Part shown: positions 1 through 11,420 of the stretch, piece by piece
Layout: each line of letters opens with the position of its first letter
Position numbering within the stretch: the stretch's first letter is position 1
NCBI GenBank assembly: GCA_003586115.2
Contig: QVOM02000029.1
Span: forward strand, 28,428,225 to 28,492,224
Source: Salvator merianae
Lineage: Eukaryota; Chordata; Lepidosauria; Squamata; Teiidae
Direction of reading: 5' to 3'
Length of the DNA stretch: 64,000 nt
Program-made: the position numbers and the translations under genes
Notes under the pieces: model-generated
Databases searched by the model: none
What the model was told of the DNA's origin: nothing
What the model saw: only the letters and a program-made list of their open reading frames with translations

Positions 1-330
1 AATATAATAAGTTACAGAAAAATAAGGCAGTGGATAGACTTTGGTGAAAACTGGAAACCCTCTATTGAACTTTTGCAAGATCTGGAAAGTGGACTTGGAA
101 AGTGGATTGGGTTTGCTGGAGGAAAAGAATGAAGAGAAAAGAAGAAGAATGTTGGTGGAAGAAAAGAGCTGGGTGGTTGGGGGGTAAGAAATATAGAAGA
201 AATCTGGGAATTAGTGAAAAGGTTAGTTAAAAATGTTAGTTGACAAATCATGAATTATTTAGTGTAATTTTATATATCCTTAAAAAATAAAAAAAGAAGA
301 AAAAAAAAAAGAAAGAAATTTCTAACCAGC
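1..330 (+). mobile_element. L1-like LINE, 3' end (truncated by window edge)
   Basis: The first 132 bases are an open frame ending in TGA and containing WIDFGENWKPSIELL, which resembles the last residues of an L1-type ORF2 protein. A purine-rich 3' untranslated stretch (about 133-200) follows, then an A-rich tail (about 283-318). A second L1-like 3' end at 50.1 kb has the same layout. The 5' part lies outside the window. The family call rests on the tail layout and the weak protein resemblance. Confidence 0.45.
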
Positions 331-349
331 GCCATTACACAAAGCTCTG

Positions 350-700
350 GAAATGGTCCCAGAAGTTGGCCATTTTCAGAACTTTGCATAATGGCACCAA
401 GGACAACAAGGTTGGTCCAGCAACTGTCCTCCATATCTTGGCCACAGGAGCAAACCAAGTCCACACTCCCTTTTGCTGAGTATTTCTCCTGCTCTACAAA
501 AAGAGCAAGCCCAGGAGCAGATTCTGCTTGGGAGTGGGCAAGTTGCTGGATAGATGCAGTGACGTATGATCACCACACTCCTGGCACATGCTTATTGCTC
601 TCGCGGTGCAATTTTGGCTTGATCAGACCAGGTGAATCCTGCCAAGGATGCACTTTTGTTAGCAGAGACAGGAGGTGATTTTTGCTGATTTCCCCATGCA
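350..700. repeat. Interspersed repeat, family X (copy 1)
   Basis: This stretch contains a core with GGAAATGGTCCCAGAAGTTG followed by a CATTTTCAGAACTTTGC-like run. Related cores occur near 11.2, 21.7 and 39.98 kb, and looser relatives near 5.9, 14.7 and 63.0 kb. The ends are not clear. It is probably a non-autonomous DNA transposon, but no terminal repeats were found. No coding function is seen. Confidence 0.3.
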
Positions 701-720
701 GCTAACAACACTACTTTCCA

Positions 721-2629
721 CAAGTGTCTGCAATGTTAAGTCCCAATACTGCACTACACCATACATAATAGTTGTGGCAGCTGCCTAGGGAAGGTCAAAC
801 CAGTCAAAATCACCACCACCTGCACCAGTGAGATCTCACAGCTGGATCGAAAACATATCTATAGAAGGCAATGCTGCATCTGAACCTAAGATCCCAGTGG
901 TTCCTGAGCAACAGACCTAGAGTTGAAAAATCCTGAATGGTTTATGTCCGGTTTCCTGCTCTCGCTAATATTCTGCATCATGCCAAAAACTGAGTTTCAG
1001 TTATCAAACGTGCCCAAGCTCCAGAAGTTAAAACACCTGTTTCTTCTGTGTCTCTAAACACAATTCTTATGATTTATAGTTTTAATTGTGTAGTAGTTGT
1101 AATTCATCAGTTAACTGAAGGGAGATCAACCGTGCACACATTAAAAAAGAAAAGGCATTACTTGCCTGTGAAAATTTATTCTCCTGCTGGCACTATTTAA
1201 AAAACCTGAGAAAATTTATATTCAGGAAGTATGCGTAAGATGGATCTTCAACCAACAAATTAGTTCCCTATTGTTGATTTGAGTGAAACTGTTATCTTAA
1301 TTAACCAGCTGTAAAATATTATCTCTATTGGATATAAAACATTATGCGTAAAAGCTGTTATTTACCATATAAGGTCTGCCAGATTCAAAACTCCCAGGAC
1401 TTGCAGGTGCTTGATACCTAATGTTTTGCATCTTGGCTCTGTCAGCTCAGCTTTTGTTGTTGTTGTTTTTAGCTGGCCCTTTCCTTCTTCCTAAGGATGT
1501 TGGAAGAATTTGATCTTTGCAAATTCCAACGTTAAATGAACCAATTCATATCCCTTCAACTAAGATAGAGATTGGAACGCAGCTCTTGCACAAGATTCTG
1601 TAATTCTCTAAATACTGCATAGCAGTTTGTTGTGATTCAAAATATGCAAGGACAGAGTGGTAGCATTTGGTTGCCAGAGCACTGTGCTCCAGTAACTGAT
1701 TTGGGGATGTGGAAATGTGGTATGTAATCATGCCCTTTCTCCTGCTGTGGTATTAGCCATGCTTGATTTAAGCATTTCTGAAAGCAGATCTATAAAAGTA
1801 CCTAAAAACTCCAGAAGTTGATGTAGTTTTGCAAAAATCTTTCTTTAATCCTTTGTTCCAGCTAATTACTCATTTCTTCAGGGTCAAGCCCATACAAAGA
1901 TTTGCTAGTAATGAAAACAAGACAACCAGACACAGAATATGAATCCACTATAGCTTAAAGGAGGGGAGGGGGTAGTTTTTTCCCTGACAGTGAATTTCTA
2001 GCCTGTAGTTGTCCAATAGCAAAATAACAAAAACAAAAACACACTTATTTTATTTGAAATCAGCCACTTCTTTGTACATAAATATTCTAACACACAAGAA
2101 CTTGATCAAGTCCAATTTCATTCATACAGTGATAAAAATCATGACAGCATTGCTCTGTAAGTACTTAAGTAACACAAGTCTCCCCGTAATACAAAGAAGA
2201 TTCATGATTCTTCTGCTTTCTTAATGCTCAACCAGAGATTTTACCCCAAAGAATTCTCTGAAAAAGAAAGGCAGGCAGACAAAGTGAAATCTGTTGGTCT
2301 CCATTGCAGAGTTCAAAACCTCTCACTTGCAGTTTGGCTGCATCTTCATATTGACCTAAAAGGGCCTCCAACATAGGATCTGATGATCCCACAAGTTGGG
2401 TGGGAGGTACTTTGAGGCCTGAGGGGGAAACCCCTCTAAGCTGCTTTTGTGTGCTTATTTTAACATGTTCAGATATGTCTATTGTTTGCTGTGAAAAACA
2501 CATGCTGTGCATTTGAAGTTGTCCTCTCCACTAAAATCATTTATAATTAAATCATGGAATTATCTTGCTTTTAGGATGTCTTGTTAACCAACATCTATTT
2601 TAATAGATATTTCAACAACTTCTTCTTAG
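721..2629. other. Intronic sequence, no recognised exon
   Basis: This lies upstream of the first visible nardilysin-like exon and is presumably intron of the same gene. I looked for the preceding nardilysin exon (expected to carry a GFSVTV-like segment) and did not find it. The sequence is AT-rich with no clear repeat family. The polypyrimidine tract ending TTCTTCTTAG at 2620-2629 is the acceptor of the next exon. Confidence 0.4.
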
Positions 2630-2720
2630 CACAGAATTAGTTGACAGAAAAATAGAAGACTTTTTTTTATACTTTGAGGAGAAACTCCGGAAATTATCTG
2701 AAGAAGAATTCAAATCTCAG
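2630..2720 (+). CDS. Nardilysin-like protein, internal exon (fourth from the 3' end)
   Basis: The exon is bounded by acceptor TTCTTCTTAG and donor CAG/gtaaaa. After one leading base it gives 30 codons containing ELVDRKIEDFF and EEKLRKLSEEEFKSQ. In M16 peptidases of the insulysin/nardilysin group this corresponds to the late C-terminal helical region just before the conserved HLGEEVDRNWNEV block, carried here by the next exon at 6885. The start at 2630 is preferred over a second AG at 2633-2634 because the residues TEL then align with the SEV-like sequence I recall from NRDC. It carries no catalytic residues; the HxxEH zinc site would be far upstream. Confidence 0.8.
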
Positions 2721-3399
2721 GTAAAATTCATCGCTTGTTTACACTGTGCCTTAAATTGACTTGAGGCCGATTGGCAATTTCTCTTCTCCACTGTGAATGT
2801 TAAACAGCAATAATCACAAAAAGGAGCAGCAAAACAAAAATCTGAACAGCAAGAAATCAAAGGCCATAAAAATACTAGCCACGACAATGCGAAAACAGAG
2901 AGGACCAGCCACCTACAGATATGACAAAACATGTCCAAAATAAGGTTGCTACCATAGACAAGGTCCTATCATAGATAACACGCATACACAAATGCCATCA
3001 CTATCTGAACATGAGGGAAATGTAGAAAGGCTGAGGCACATCAAAGGAATTGGGCATATCAGTGAAAGGGCAGACAGCTTTGCATCAGCTTCTGTAAGCC
3101 TGAAAAGGGTCAAGGGCCATCCTTTCCCCATAGGATGTCCTTACTATTTTCTTTTTGGAGTGCAAGGTATTTGCAGCTGCCTTTTTTACTGGAAACAGTA
3201 AACAGTTTCAAAGTACCTAAAAGTCATTTCCAAAGAGTTGCATTTTGCAACCTTTTGGAGTTGTTTATCCCATTTTCCTCCTATGTGTCATGGTAATACG
3301 CAGACTTGAAGGAGGACATAAAATGCTACATTTTTGTCATGCTGATGGCTCCTGAGTCTTATGATGACTGTGAGAAAAATCTTATATCACCACACCATA

Positions 3400-3910
3400 G
3401 GGCCTTTTCACACTTTCCATCTTAGAATGGGATAATTATTCCATTCTAAGCTAGAACAAGCCATGCAGCACAGACACTGTCTGCATTGTGGGGTCCTAAT
3501 TACTTACCTGAAGCAGGCTATAGGCATTCGTGGTGTGAATGCCAGGACCCGTGCCTGATCCTGACCATGGCAGCATCCAGGAAGTGTTCAGCCACTGCCA
3601 TGGTGACTGGCAGGTCTGCTTAGTATGCAACTGCATGCAGGCACAATCAGGCAATAGGGTAATCATGCAGGCGTGATCAGTCCATCAGACTGGCCTAGTC
3701 GCCACGATTCCAGGTAAGTGTGAATGCACCTTACCAGAAGCTGGATACCAGCTCCCGGTAAGGTTGTGGAGCTCAAATTTGTGTTCCACAGGTAGTAGCA
3801 ATCGGGAGCAGCCATAACCTGCTCCCAGATGCCCTGGCCTCCACAACATATGGGTGCACTTGACTGGCAAGCATTCTTGATGCTTGCTAGCAACAAGTGC
3901 AAAATGGCCC
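3400..3910. mobile_element. MITE with GGGCCTTTTCACACTT / AAGTGCAAAATGGCCC ends
   Basis: A 511-bp block is bounded by GGGCCTTTTCACACTTTCC on the left and CAAGTGCAAAATGGCCC on the right, an imperfect terminal inverted repeat. The interior (TGATCCTGACCATGGCAGCA, CACCTTACCAGAAGCT, TTGATGCTTGCTAGCA) recurs at 45.5-45.97 kb and, in reverse and diverged, at 16.7-17.2 kb. There is no transposase. I saw no clean target duplication. It sits inside the first visible nardilysin-like intron. Confidence 0.65.
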
Positions 3911-4059
3911 AGTATTTCCTTGTTTTCTTGTTTTGTTCTGTAACTGCTTAGGACATGCTGTCTGAATCAGAATATAAAAATGTTCAAGTGGAATGTTTCC
4001 TCTCACTAGAACCATGAGTTGTCATTTGTGTGAGGCTCCCATTGTTCAGCAATAACTCT

Positions 4060-4345
4060 AACTGCTGGCCTTTCTGCACTTGCTGGTGTTCCTCCCTTCC
4101 ATACATTAGTTTCGAAAATGGAAGGCCCCACCCACCACTGGTACACTCCATCTGCACACTCTGTGTGGACAGAGCGTTATCCAGATCATGGGGGCCTTGT
4201 TCTGGATTACCGATAGGCCTCAGCATGTCTCTGTTTTCTGGCTATCAGGGAACCTATTTCAGTGGTACACCAAAGCACATCACCAAAATGGGTTCCCCGA
4301 TGGGAAACAAAGATGGGACAAAGAAAAAAATTATCCACAGTCCTG
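4060..4345. repeat. Interspersed repeat related to the 51.5 kb repeat
   Basis: It begins GGCCTTTCTGCACTTGCTGG, resembling the MITE termini of this window. The interior has the order GCCCCACCCACCACTGGTAC, a TATCAGGGAACC-CATTTCAG run, and ACCAAAATGGGTTCCCC. A similar order appears at 51.54-51.79 kb. The right end does not carry the expected inverted terminus, so this copy is truncated or its boundary is misplaced. Confidence 0.35.
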
Positions 4346-4519
4346 CACTTTGTTAGTCCTGCACTTTGGGATATTTGCCTCCTCCATAGCAATGACTGTA
4401 GACTGCAACTATACACTTTAAAATAACAGCTCAAATGTGGATTAATGCACTAGCATATGGATACTACCACCTCTAAGCTGCTTTTGAGCCACTTTTTTTT
4501 TTTTTTTTTTACGGTATTT

Positions 4520-5089
4520 TAGGGGTGTGCACGAAGCTTCGTGCCATTCGATTTTCGTTCGAATTTCGTGATTTTGTTCCCGTCGCATCGAATGCAAAGG
4601 GCAACAGAAATCACAAAATTTGAATTGCAAAAGTCCCTCAATTTTCGCTGCATTTCGGGACCTTCGCAATTTGCCGCTGTCTCATCCCCCTAGGCTGTCA
4701 GCGCGCACGCTGACAGAGTAGGGTGAATCAGGCAGCCAGCGGGAGAGGAGGAAGGAAACTCAACGCGAAGGGAGGGATTCCCTTCGCGTTGATTTCCCTC
4801 CTCTCCCGCTCGCTGTCTCTCATTCCCCCTAGTCTGTCAGTCGCACGTGCACACTGACAGACTTGGGGGGGGGGGAATGAGAGAAAGGCGAGCACCATCG
4901 GAAACAGAGAAATCAAGGCGAAGGATCTTTCCTTCACCTTGATTTCTCTGCTTCCGGTCGCGGCGAAAATCTTCGCAGCGAAGACGAAGGGCTTCATTTT
5001 CGCACATATTTTTTCGTGCGAAAATGAAGCCCTGTAGCTTCGCAGGAATGCGAAGCGAAAGGGGAAAAGTGCCTTCGTGCACACCCCTA
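4520..5089. mobile_element. hAT-type MITE, TAGGGGTGTGCAC family, copy 1
   Basis: A 570-bp element starts TAGGGGTGTGCACGAAG and ends CTTCGTGCACACCCCTA, an exact 17-bp terminal inverted repeat. The flanks CGGTATTT (4512-4519) and CTGTATTT (5090-5097) are an 8-bp target duplication with one mismatch, the size made by hAT transposases. The interior is CpG-rich against an AT-rich background, dominated by inverted repeats, and holds two copies of a CTGTCAG...CTGACAG palindromic module (near 4694 and 4836). There is no transposase gene. It lies in the first visible nardilysin-like intron. Confidence 0.88.
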
Positions 5090-5515
5090 CTGTATTTGGA
5101 TATAGCCTTAGTTTGATGGTATTACTTTCAAGAACGTGATAGTGAGTAGGAGGCAAGAGGCATTTGTTTGAGGTCATAGCACCAAGAATGGGGAGACCTC
5201 ACTCCCTGCTAGGAATACTTGGTAGAATGAACCTCTAACCCATTCAGAAGGATGGCACAGCTACTGAACCCCAGATTACAAAGTCAATTTATGCAATGGT
5301 GAGAGCATGCTGGGCACAGAAATTGCAAACCAATTAACCTAACCATGGAAAAAACTGGGGGGAAAATGTGTGTCTGATGTTTGGCAACCCTGGGTGAGAG
5401 CATTTGTGTAGTCCCAACTCTGTTGGATCCAGCAGATGAACCAAAGGGGCATCCCTGGATAACAGGCAGATTGTGTGACTCTTTTCAATATACCTCAGCA
5501 AGTTATGTCATCATT

Positions 5516-5695
5516 GGCCCTTTCTGCACTTGGCCTTATTCTAGAGTATATCTTGTAATAGGGACCTGCCATCTGCATGCTAGTATAATCTATGACAGGC
5601 CCCACCCAGGGCCTGCTCTAATCTATACTAGCATGTGGATAGCAGGTCTCTGTTCTTGGATATAATCCAGAATAAAGCCCAGTGCAGAAAGGGCT
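5516..5695. mobile_element. 180-bp MITE, GGCCCTTTCTGCACTT ends
   Basis: Left end GGCCCTTTCTGCACTTGG, right end CCCAGTGCAGAAAGGGCT. The flanking triplets ATT (5513-5515) and ATT (5696-5698) fit a 3-bp target duplication. The interior is partly palindromic (ATTCTAGAGTATAT near the left end, GGATATAATCCAGAATAA near the right). A second 180-bp copy lies at 60726-60905. No coding capacity. Confidence 0.75.
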
Positions 5696-5849
5696 ATTAT
5701 TCAGTTCTTCTTCATACTATGGATGCAAACAAATATTTCTGGCAAATGGCTAGGGTTTTGTTTTTTCCCTTTGAAACAGATCAATTTACACAAACATTTG
5801 AGTTCAGTCACGCTGTTTTGGCATGGTGCATGTTACACTGTGCAATACA

Positions 5850-6080
5850 GTGCCAGTCCTGGGCTGGATCAGACAAAGGGCAGTTGGCAGCCCAGTCCAG
5901 CCCAACTTCAGAGGATGGAAATGAAAGTTCCCAGCCTCCAAAGTTGACAGCCAGTGTTGTTTTATCCAAGCACCCAGAAACCATGTTCTTCCAGTGCTGC
6001 TTGCATGAGCCATGAGAAATAGCATTGGGCTTCTCACACCCAAGAGATCAAACCAACAATTTGCTGTCATCCACACACAA
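5850..6080. repeat. Interspersed repeat, family X-like fragment
   Basis: It contains GGATGGAAATGAAAGTTCCC and CAGCCCAGTCCAGCC. On the other strand a similar run occurs near 63.0 kb (CTGGGAACTTTCATTTCCAG). Boundaries and origin are unclear, and no protein is encoded. Confidence 0.3.
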
Positions 6081-6259
6081 GCAGCTGATCCAGTCCACCA
6101 CTGGGGAAGTCTTCAGAGATCACTTTAAAGCAGTCCCCTATTGGAGTGGGCTATGGTAGAATTTTTGCACCACAGATCACTCCAACACAACATTCCATGT
6201 GGACACGACCTCCCATGGGAGGCATGGTCTACCAGTGAGCTGGTCTATCATGCAGACAA

Positions 6260-6768
6260 GGGGTCTGTTCAGACTTAGAAAATGGAATGTTCCAGGACAC
6301 TGAGCATTTGCACCGGCAGACAGCCCCAGCTAACTTGAAACCTACGAACACTCACCTGATGCTCACCTGAAGCCAAATAGTGCTGGTCAAGAAAATTGTA
6401 GTCTGGAAGCTGACTTGTGTGATCAGGTGCAGATCAGGAAAGGTGAATTCACATCACTTCCTGGTGTGGAATGGAGGTGGGGCAGGGACTGTGTGCCTGC
6501 GCAGCCACGGTCAGACAGTTCAGACCCAGCTTTGGACTTTGGGGTCCAGACCCTGGCAGCTGTTTTGGACCTAACTCTGGACCCAACTCCTCTAGGTTTG
6601 AATCCAGCTGTCTAATTAGTGTATTCCCATTTGCACTACTCCCCCTGCTGGTTAGCTTGCAAACAGTTCCATTGGTGGCAAGTGCAAATATTCCTCACCG
6701 TACCTGATCCTGGCCAGCCCAAACCCTGCTAATTAGCACGTTATACTGTTGTAAGTGCAAAAATGGCC
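6260..6768. mobile_element. MITE, about 509 bp, uninterrupted version of the 40.3-42.1 kb element
   Basis: It starts near GGGGTCTGTTCAGACTTAG and ends GTAAGTGCAAAAATGGCC. The internal order (GAATGTTCCAGGACACT, GACAGCCCCAGCTAAC, CAAGAAAATTGTAGTC, CAGACCCTGGCAGCTGTT, CAAACCCTGCTAATTAGCA) is the same as at 40308-42092 without the two insertions found there. It is non-coding and lies in the first visible nardilysin-like intron, just upstream of the 6885 exon. Confidence 0.7.
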
Positions 6769-6884
6769 AAGGTGTTCTTTGAGAGTTGCAGACCTGGATC
6801 AGCAACCCAGTGTGGACGCAACCTCACTTTCCCAGGAAATTTGATTTTCCTAAGACAGCAGTAAGCAATGGCTTGTTTTTGCAG

Positions 6885-7001
6885 ATTTCAGCTCTAATAA
6901 AGTTTAAGCAAACGGACGACGCCCACCTTGGTGAAGAGGTCGACCGGAACTGGAACGAAGTGCTGACTCAGCAGTACTTATTCGACAGACTTGCCCGAGA
7001 G
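6885..7001 (+). CDS. Nardilysin-like protein, internal exon (third from the 3' end)
   Basis: The acceptor TTGTTTTTGCAG and donor GAG/gtaata bound exactly 39 codons (phase 0 at both ends). The product contains HLGEEVDRNWNEV and QQYLFDRLARE, which I recognise as the most conserved block of the nardilysin C-terminal half; insulysin has a related WGEI..QQYNFDR. This exon is the strongest evidence for the gene. Codon-level conservation without stops, next to a diverged neighbouring exon, suggests a functional paralogue under selection. Confidence 0.9.
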
Positions 7002-8694
7002 GTAATACATTAAAAGCACTACTGTTTTTACTCTCTAAGGTATATTATAGTATAATACAATACTGTTTTTTCAATTAAAATTTATTCATTACATTACTTA
7101 GTTTTTACTTCAAAGCCAGCTAAGGCAGAAATGAACCCTTTAAGCCATTTTGGTCCATTTGCTTCTCCAGCCCTGGACTGAATCTGATCCAGGTGTCCCA
7201 GGAGAAATGATTTGCTGCTGGGCAAGAACACGCTAAAGCAGAAGGCCTTGAAATCTAAGCTTTCTGCTTCACATTTGGGCAGAGGAAATAAATACTCAAA
7301 CTGAGCTTTGTGAGTGAAAACGAACAGCATCTTTTCCATCTGAATAGCCTTTCAGTGTAGATCATGCATGAGACAACTGTGAGTGAGGTCTGCAAGACAC
7401 CCAAATGAGGTTAGCAGGGAAAATCTCTTAAATGCGATCAGTGTCAGATTTTATCTTGGTTAGGAATGGTGGAAATAAACATTTCATTCGTCTCTCTTCT
7501 CCTGCCCAGACTCAGAGCACTCTGGTACACACATTGTTTATGCTCTTGAAATATAGTAGAGTTGTCGGCTTGAGTCAGAGTTTGTCATGTATCACCATAT
7601 TCATTATTAGAGGACTTCGGATCTGGGTGTAATCGGAGCATAAAGTATGGCATGCATACAGGGCCTATTGAGTTAGGTGAGCTTCAGAATGATAATCCTC
7701 ATATTTTCGGTAAAGCTCCGTGGTGGCCTGCAAATTGGAACTGTTGGGGGGAAGAGGGAGGGGGGAGATATCAAATGGATTCCTGCCTTCAGCCTCCTCA
7801 AATCTGATTTTGATTCACAATTGTGACGCCACCCATTCAGGGGTCCTCCCCTGCTCCATGCATAAGTCTTCCGATATAAGAATCAGCATTACTAAAGATG
7901 CGAGGAGATATATATAGCGGAATCACAAAGGCAATTGTGTTTACCTATTTATTCATTAGGAGAGGTATGACTCCATCTATAGGTATGACTCCACCTGTAG
8001 TGGTTTCTCTTCCTCTGTTACACATCCTAGGATTATTCTATATATAAATACCAAAACTATTATTTTAATGAGAGAAAAAATAATCAATGAAATTCAGTAG
8101 AAATAGACATCAGGAAATATTTTTCTTTTATTGAACAAAATAATCCGTCTTGCAGCTTTTGATGTATGACTGATGTAAACCTGCAGCCTGAATCTGAAAT
8201 TGTGTTGATGGGAAGTTTTGCTAGCTCACCTGTTTCTGTGAACTGAGCCGCCTTGTTGCTTTCACATGACCCCTGTCAGCTCAGGTTACAGACCAAAAAC
8301 AACACACTGTATTCCAGGTGCAGCAAGTCTCACCGAGCAGAGCTTGGGATGGCCACCATTTTGCTGAACTTAGCACAGATGGGCCCTTAGCATGCTACAT
8401 ACTAGGGCTGTCCCATGCTGGTAGAAGTCATATGACCTTGTCAGCATGTGTTGACACGGCTGGAGCTTACAAGAAGGTCTAGTGCTTTTTCTCCCTGTTA
8501 GTAGCCCTTACTGAAAGAGGTCATATTACTGAGAACTGAAGTAGTGTTTTGTTTTCATTTCCATTCTCAAGTTGGTACAAATGATTATGTCCTCGCATTG
8601 GTGGTGGAACTTCAGATCAATAAGTTTGATCTTAAAATTTGCATGCCAATATTTAGACAAAGTCTAAGAAAGTTTGCTTCTCTGTGGTTTATAG
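7002..8694. other. Intron, no repeat or gene recognised
   Basis: This 1.7-kb intron lies between the third- and second-last visible nardilysin-like exons. It begins GTAATA and ends in GTGGTTTATAG, the acceptor. It is AT-rich; I recognise no transposon family or RNA gene in it. Confidence 0.6.
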
Positions 8695-8784
8695 ATTGTG
8701 GCCTTGAAGAGCTTTACTAGATTGCATTTGCTTCACTGGTTCCAAACAATCAGAGGGAAGAACAAAAGAGTATTGAGCACTCAT
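8695..8784 (+). CDS. Nardilysin-like protein, penultimate exon
   Basis: Bounded by GTTTATAG and a strong donor CAT/gtgagt, it is exactly 30 codons (phase 0 at both ends) and contains IVALKSFTRLHLLHWF and ending RVLSTH. In nardilysin the segment after FDRLA.E reads ALKSF....L..WF, so position and motif fit. It differs more from the NRDC sequence I remember than the preceding exon does, which is why I prefer a paralogue over NRDC itself. The next exon continues VVGYG, as in nardilysin. Confidence 0.8.
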
Positions 8785-9033
8785 GTGAGTATATCTGAAA
8801 ATCTTTCTCTCTCTCTGTTCCTAACGTAAATACGTGTGTACTAAGAAAATGTCTGAGAGTATTGGGATGCATCATTGTTTGGAAGGCAGAATGGAGGATA
8901 GGATAGGGGAGGGTGTGAGAGACAGGTGTGGCTTCCAGATATTATAATGCTCCTGACTATAATCAAATCCAGCTGGGGGCTCAGTGGACTTGGAAAACAG
9001 GTGGAGATGAGTATGAGAGAACACAGCCTTCAA

Positions 9034-9406
9034 GATCCTGTTCACACTTGAAGCTAGTGAGTGTCAGGAACACTCACTAGTAAAGTGCCTCTGAACTTTC
9101 CAGAGGCCCTTGTGATCAGGAGCAGACTAAATCATGCTCCACAGCTGTACCAGGAGCAGCTAGTCTGCTCCCAGTAAAGTGCAATCTCACCCACTTCTCG
9201 ACGCAAATGCACAGCTGTGTGGCATAGCATGGCATGGCTATGCATGCACAATGGTGGGACTGCACCTGCGCGATCCACAGAGTTGCCAGTCACCATGGCA
9301 GTGGCCTGATGCTTCCCAGCCACTGTCATGGCAAGGAACATAAGCAGGATGCCAGCATTCACGCCACAAATTATCCTGTTCTAGGGTGGAAAGTGCAAAC
9401 AGGCCC
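9034..9406. mobile_element. MITE, GGAAAGTGCAAACAGGCCC right end
   Basis: The right end GGTGGAAAGTGCAAACAGGCCC matches the termini of elements at 17.2 and 45.97 kb; the left end GATCCTGTTCACACTTG is a degraded inverted counterpart. The interior includes CAGTCACCATGGCAGTGGCC and CCAGCATTCACGCC, related to the 3.4-kb element. No clean target duplication. It lies in the last intron of the nardilysin-like gene. Confidence 0.55.
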
Positions 9407-10839
9407 CTAGGCTTAAAATGATTATCTAGCCCTCCTGACCTAGGGCATAAATGAAGAGAAACAGAGGATATTTTCCCCTGACAAGATTGGCAAAGGGGCC
9501 TTTACCCAGTGGCAAGGCAAAAAAATTCTGCATCAGTTTTGTGATCAGTTCTTCATTCTGTCTCCTTAAAACTCTATTTCTAAAAAGCTAAAAAATCATG
9601 TTACTGGGAAGTCTTGCACCAACAAATTGTGTACCTGTGTTCTCCAGATGTTGCTGAACTGCTGTTCCTATTATTAACCATTAGCTAAGACTATTTGGAA
9701 TTTGTCTCCAATATATGGAGAGCCACTGATTCCTTGACACAAGCACAAATAATTATGTCATTCCTGGGCTGTACTAGGAGGCCTTGACCTCTAGAGATCA
9801 TTAGGTAAATCTCTCAACTAGGCCTGTGCGTTCCTCTATCCCTTATATGCCCCAGAATAATTTGGTGTCACTATCCACAGATGTACAGAGGCCAACAGGA
9901 CTCTAATTTTATTTAATAGTTCCACGCCAGCACAAGAAGTGACATCATCTTCTGTAGAATTTCACAGACCCGAAGACATTGAATTGTCCCCCCCCCCCCA
10001 CTCCCCAGGCAGCATGTTTGCATGTTTTGCCACGTCTGTGCTGCTGGGATTCCATGCTGTCACCTTGAGGAAAGGAACAGGACACCTGGACTGCAGAGTG
10101 GGATATTCCAACTCTGACGGTGCCCTGCCCCCTGCATTTGGCTTGCAACATCTACGGAGCTGATGCAAGTTGAATGGAGAGAGCAGCTCGTGACTTAGCA
10201 GTGCAACCGGCTCACAAGGAGGCCAGAAAACCACCCTCCATGCACAGGCATTGGCACTGCTCTGACCAACCTGGCCAATGGTCATAGCAATGACCTGTCA
10301 GGGCAGCCAGGCTGTGCCTGAATCAGCTTCCCTTCCAGCTTCCTCCAGTTCTCTAAAATGCAGAATTCAGTTACTTTCTTGGACTGAAATACTCAGTTAA
10401 ATCTACATCAAAGAGGGAAGGAGGACTAATTTCTATAACAGAAGCAATAAAACAGAAAAACAACAGGCTATTGTGACACAGTTCAGGTTCTTTGTTTACT
10501 CTTCTTTTTTTGTGAAGAAACTGGAATACAGTAACAATAAACTACTCACCAAGTGTTTAATGGTAAAAGTGTTTAATGCAGTTTCAGAATACAGGAGGTC
10601 ACACTGGTTTAGCTTTCAGTCCTTGGTCCAAATGTTACTCACACTCCTCTTACAGGTTCTCATACTTAAAATAGCAGAATGTTTTAACATGTTCCATATT
10701 CATAGTAGGGGCAGAGGCTGCATCTCCACTTTCTAGACCAGGGTACCTCCATAGGTCCAAGAAGGAGCCCACTGCTACCTCATCTCTATTTTCAGCAGCA
10801 ACAGGCACCTTGTGGCAGCCACAGCAGCCCTTTTTCTGG
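9407..10839. other. Intronic sequence, no recognised element
   Basis: This is part of the last nardilysin-like intron. It includes a run of C at about 9988-10000. I see no exon, RNA gene or classifiable repeat. Confidence 0.45.
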
Positions 10840-11100
10840 CATGATTGCCAGTGAAGGCCCCTCCTTTACAGTGCAGTTTCTCCAGCCATGCACAGAGGAG
10901 GCGTCATTCTGTAGCATCTCCCTGGTCCCAGATGCCTCCACCCAGAAATGGAGACATGGCCATAGATAAAGCAGGATGGGACTCTAGTGAAAATACCAAG
11001 ATGTACCTTCATGGCACACAGACTGGAGGAGCTTCCATATATGCAGGACGGCACACACTGTGGAGGCAGCTCCCGGACTGAAGCATTTGCATCAGACAAT
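10840..11100. repeat. Interspersed repeat fragment
   Basis: It contains CAGAAATGGAGACATGGCC and CTCCAGCCATGCACAGA; a similar run (ATAAATGGAGACATGGCAGC) is at about 27.7 kb. It is probably a diverged MITE fragment. It merges on the right with a family X copy. Confidence 0.3.
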
Positions 11101-11109
11101 GAGTGCAAT

Positions 11110-11420
11110 GAATAGCCATCATCTTAGGTGGCATATCCCAACCAGCACTAATGTTGAGAGCAGGGAATGAAAGTTTCCTGTTGTCAAAGCTTCCATCCGG
11201 AGGCATTTTGGTAGGCTCCAGATATGGTCCTGGAAATTGGCAATTTTCAGAGTATGGCAAAATGCCACCAGACTCGAGAATGTGAAGTAAGACAGTTAAG
11301 CCACCATTGTTCTTCCACATGGTGGTGGTAAAAGCAAACCTGGCATGCACTGTATTTGCAAGGTGGGTTTTTCATGTCTACAAATAGAGCACTCCATGGA
11401 GCAGATTATACCTCTAGGAG
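11110..11420. repeat. Interspersed repeat, family X (copy)
   Basis: Core GATATGGTCCTGGAAATTGG followed by CAATTTTCAGAGTATGG is shared with 350-400 bp and, more loosely, with 21.67 and 39.99 kb. No terminal inverted repeat was identified. It is in the last nardilysin-like intron. Confidence 0.35.

Noticed and set aside
2633..2635. Alternative acceptor AG at 2633-2634 for the first visible nardilysin-like exon
   Set aside because: The upstream AG at 2628-2629 has the better pyrimidine tract and gives residues that align with nardilysin; splicing data could still overturn this.
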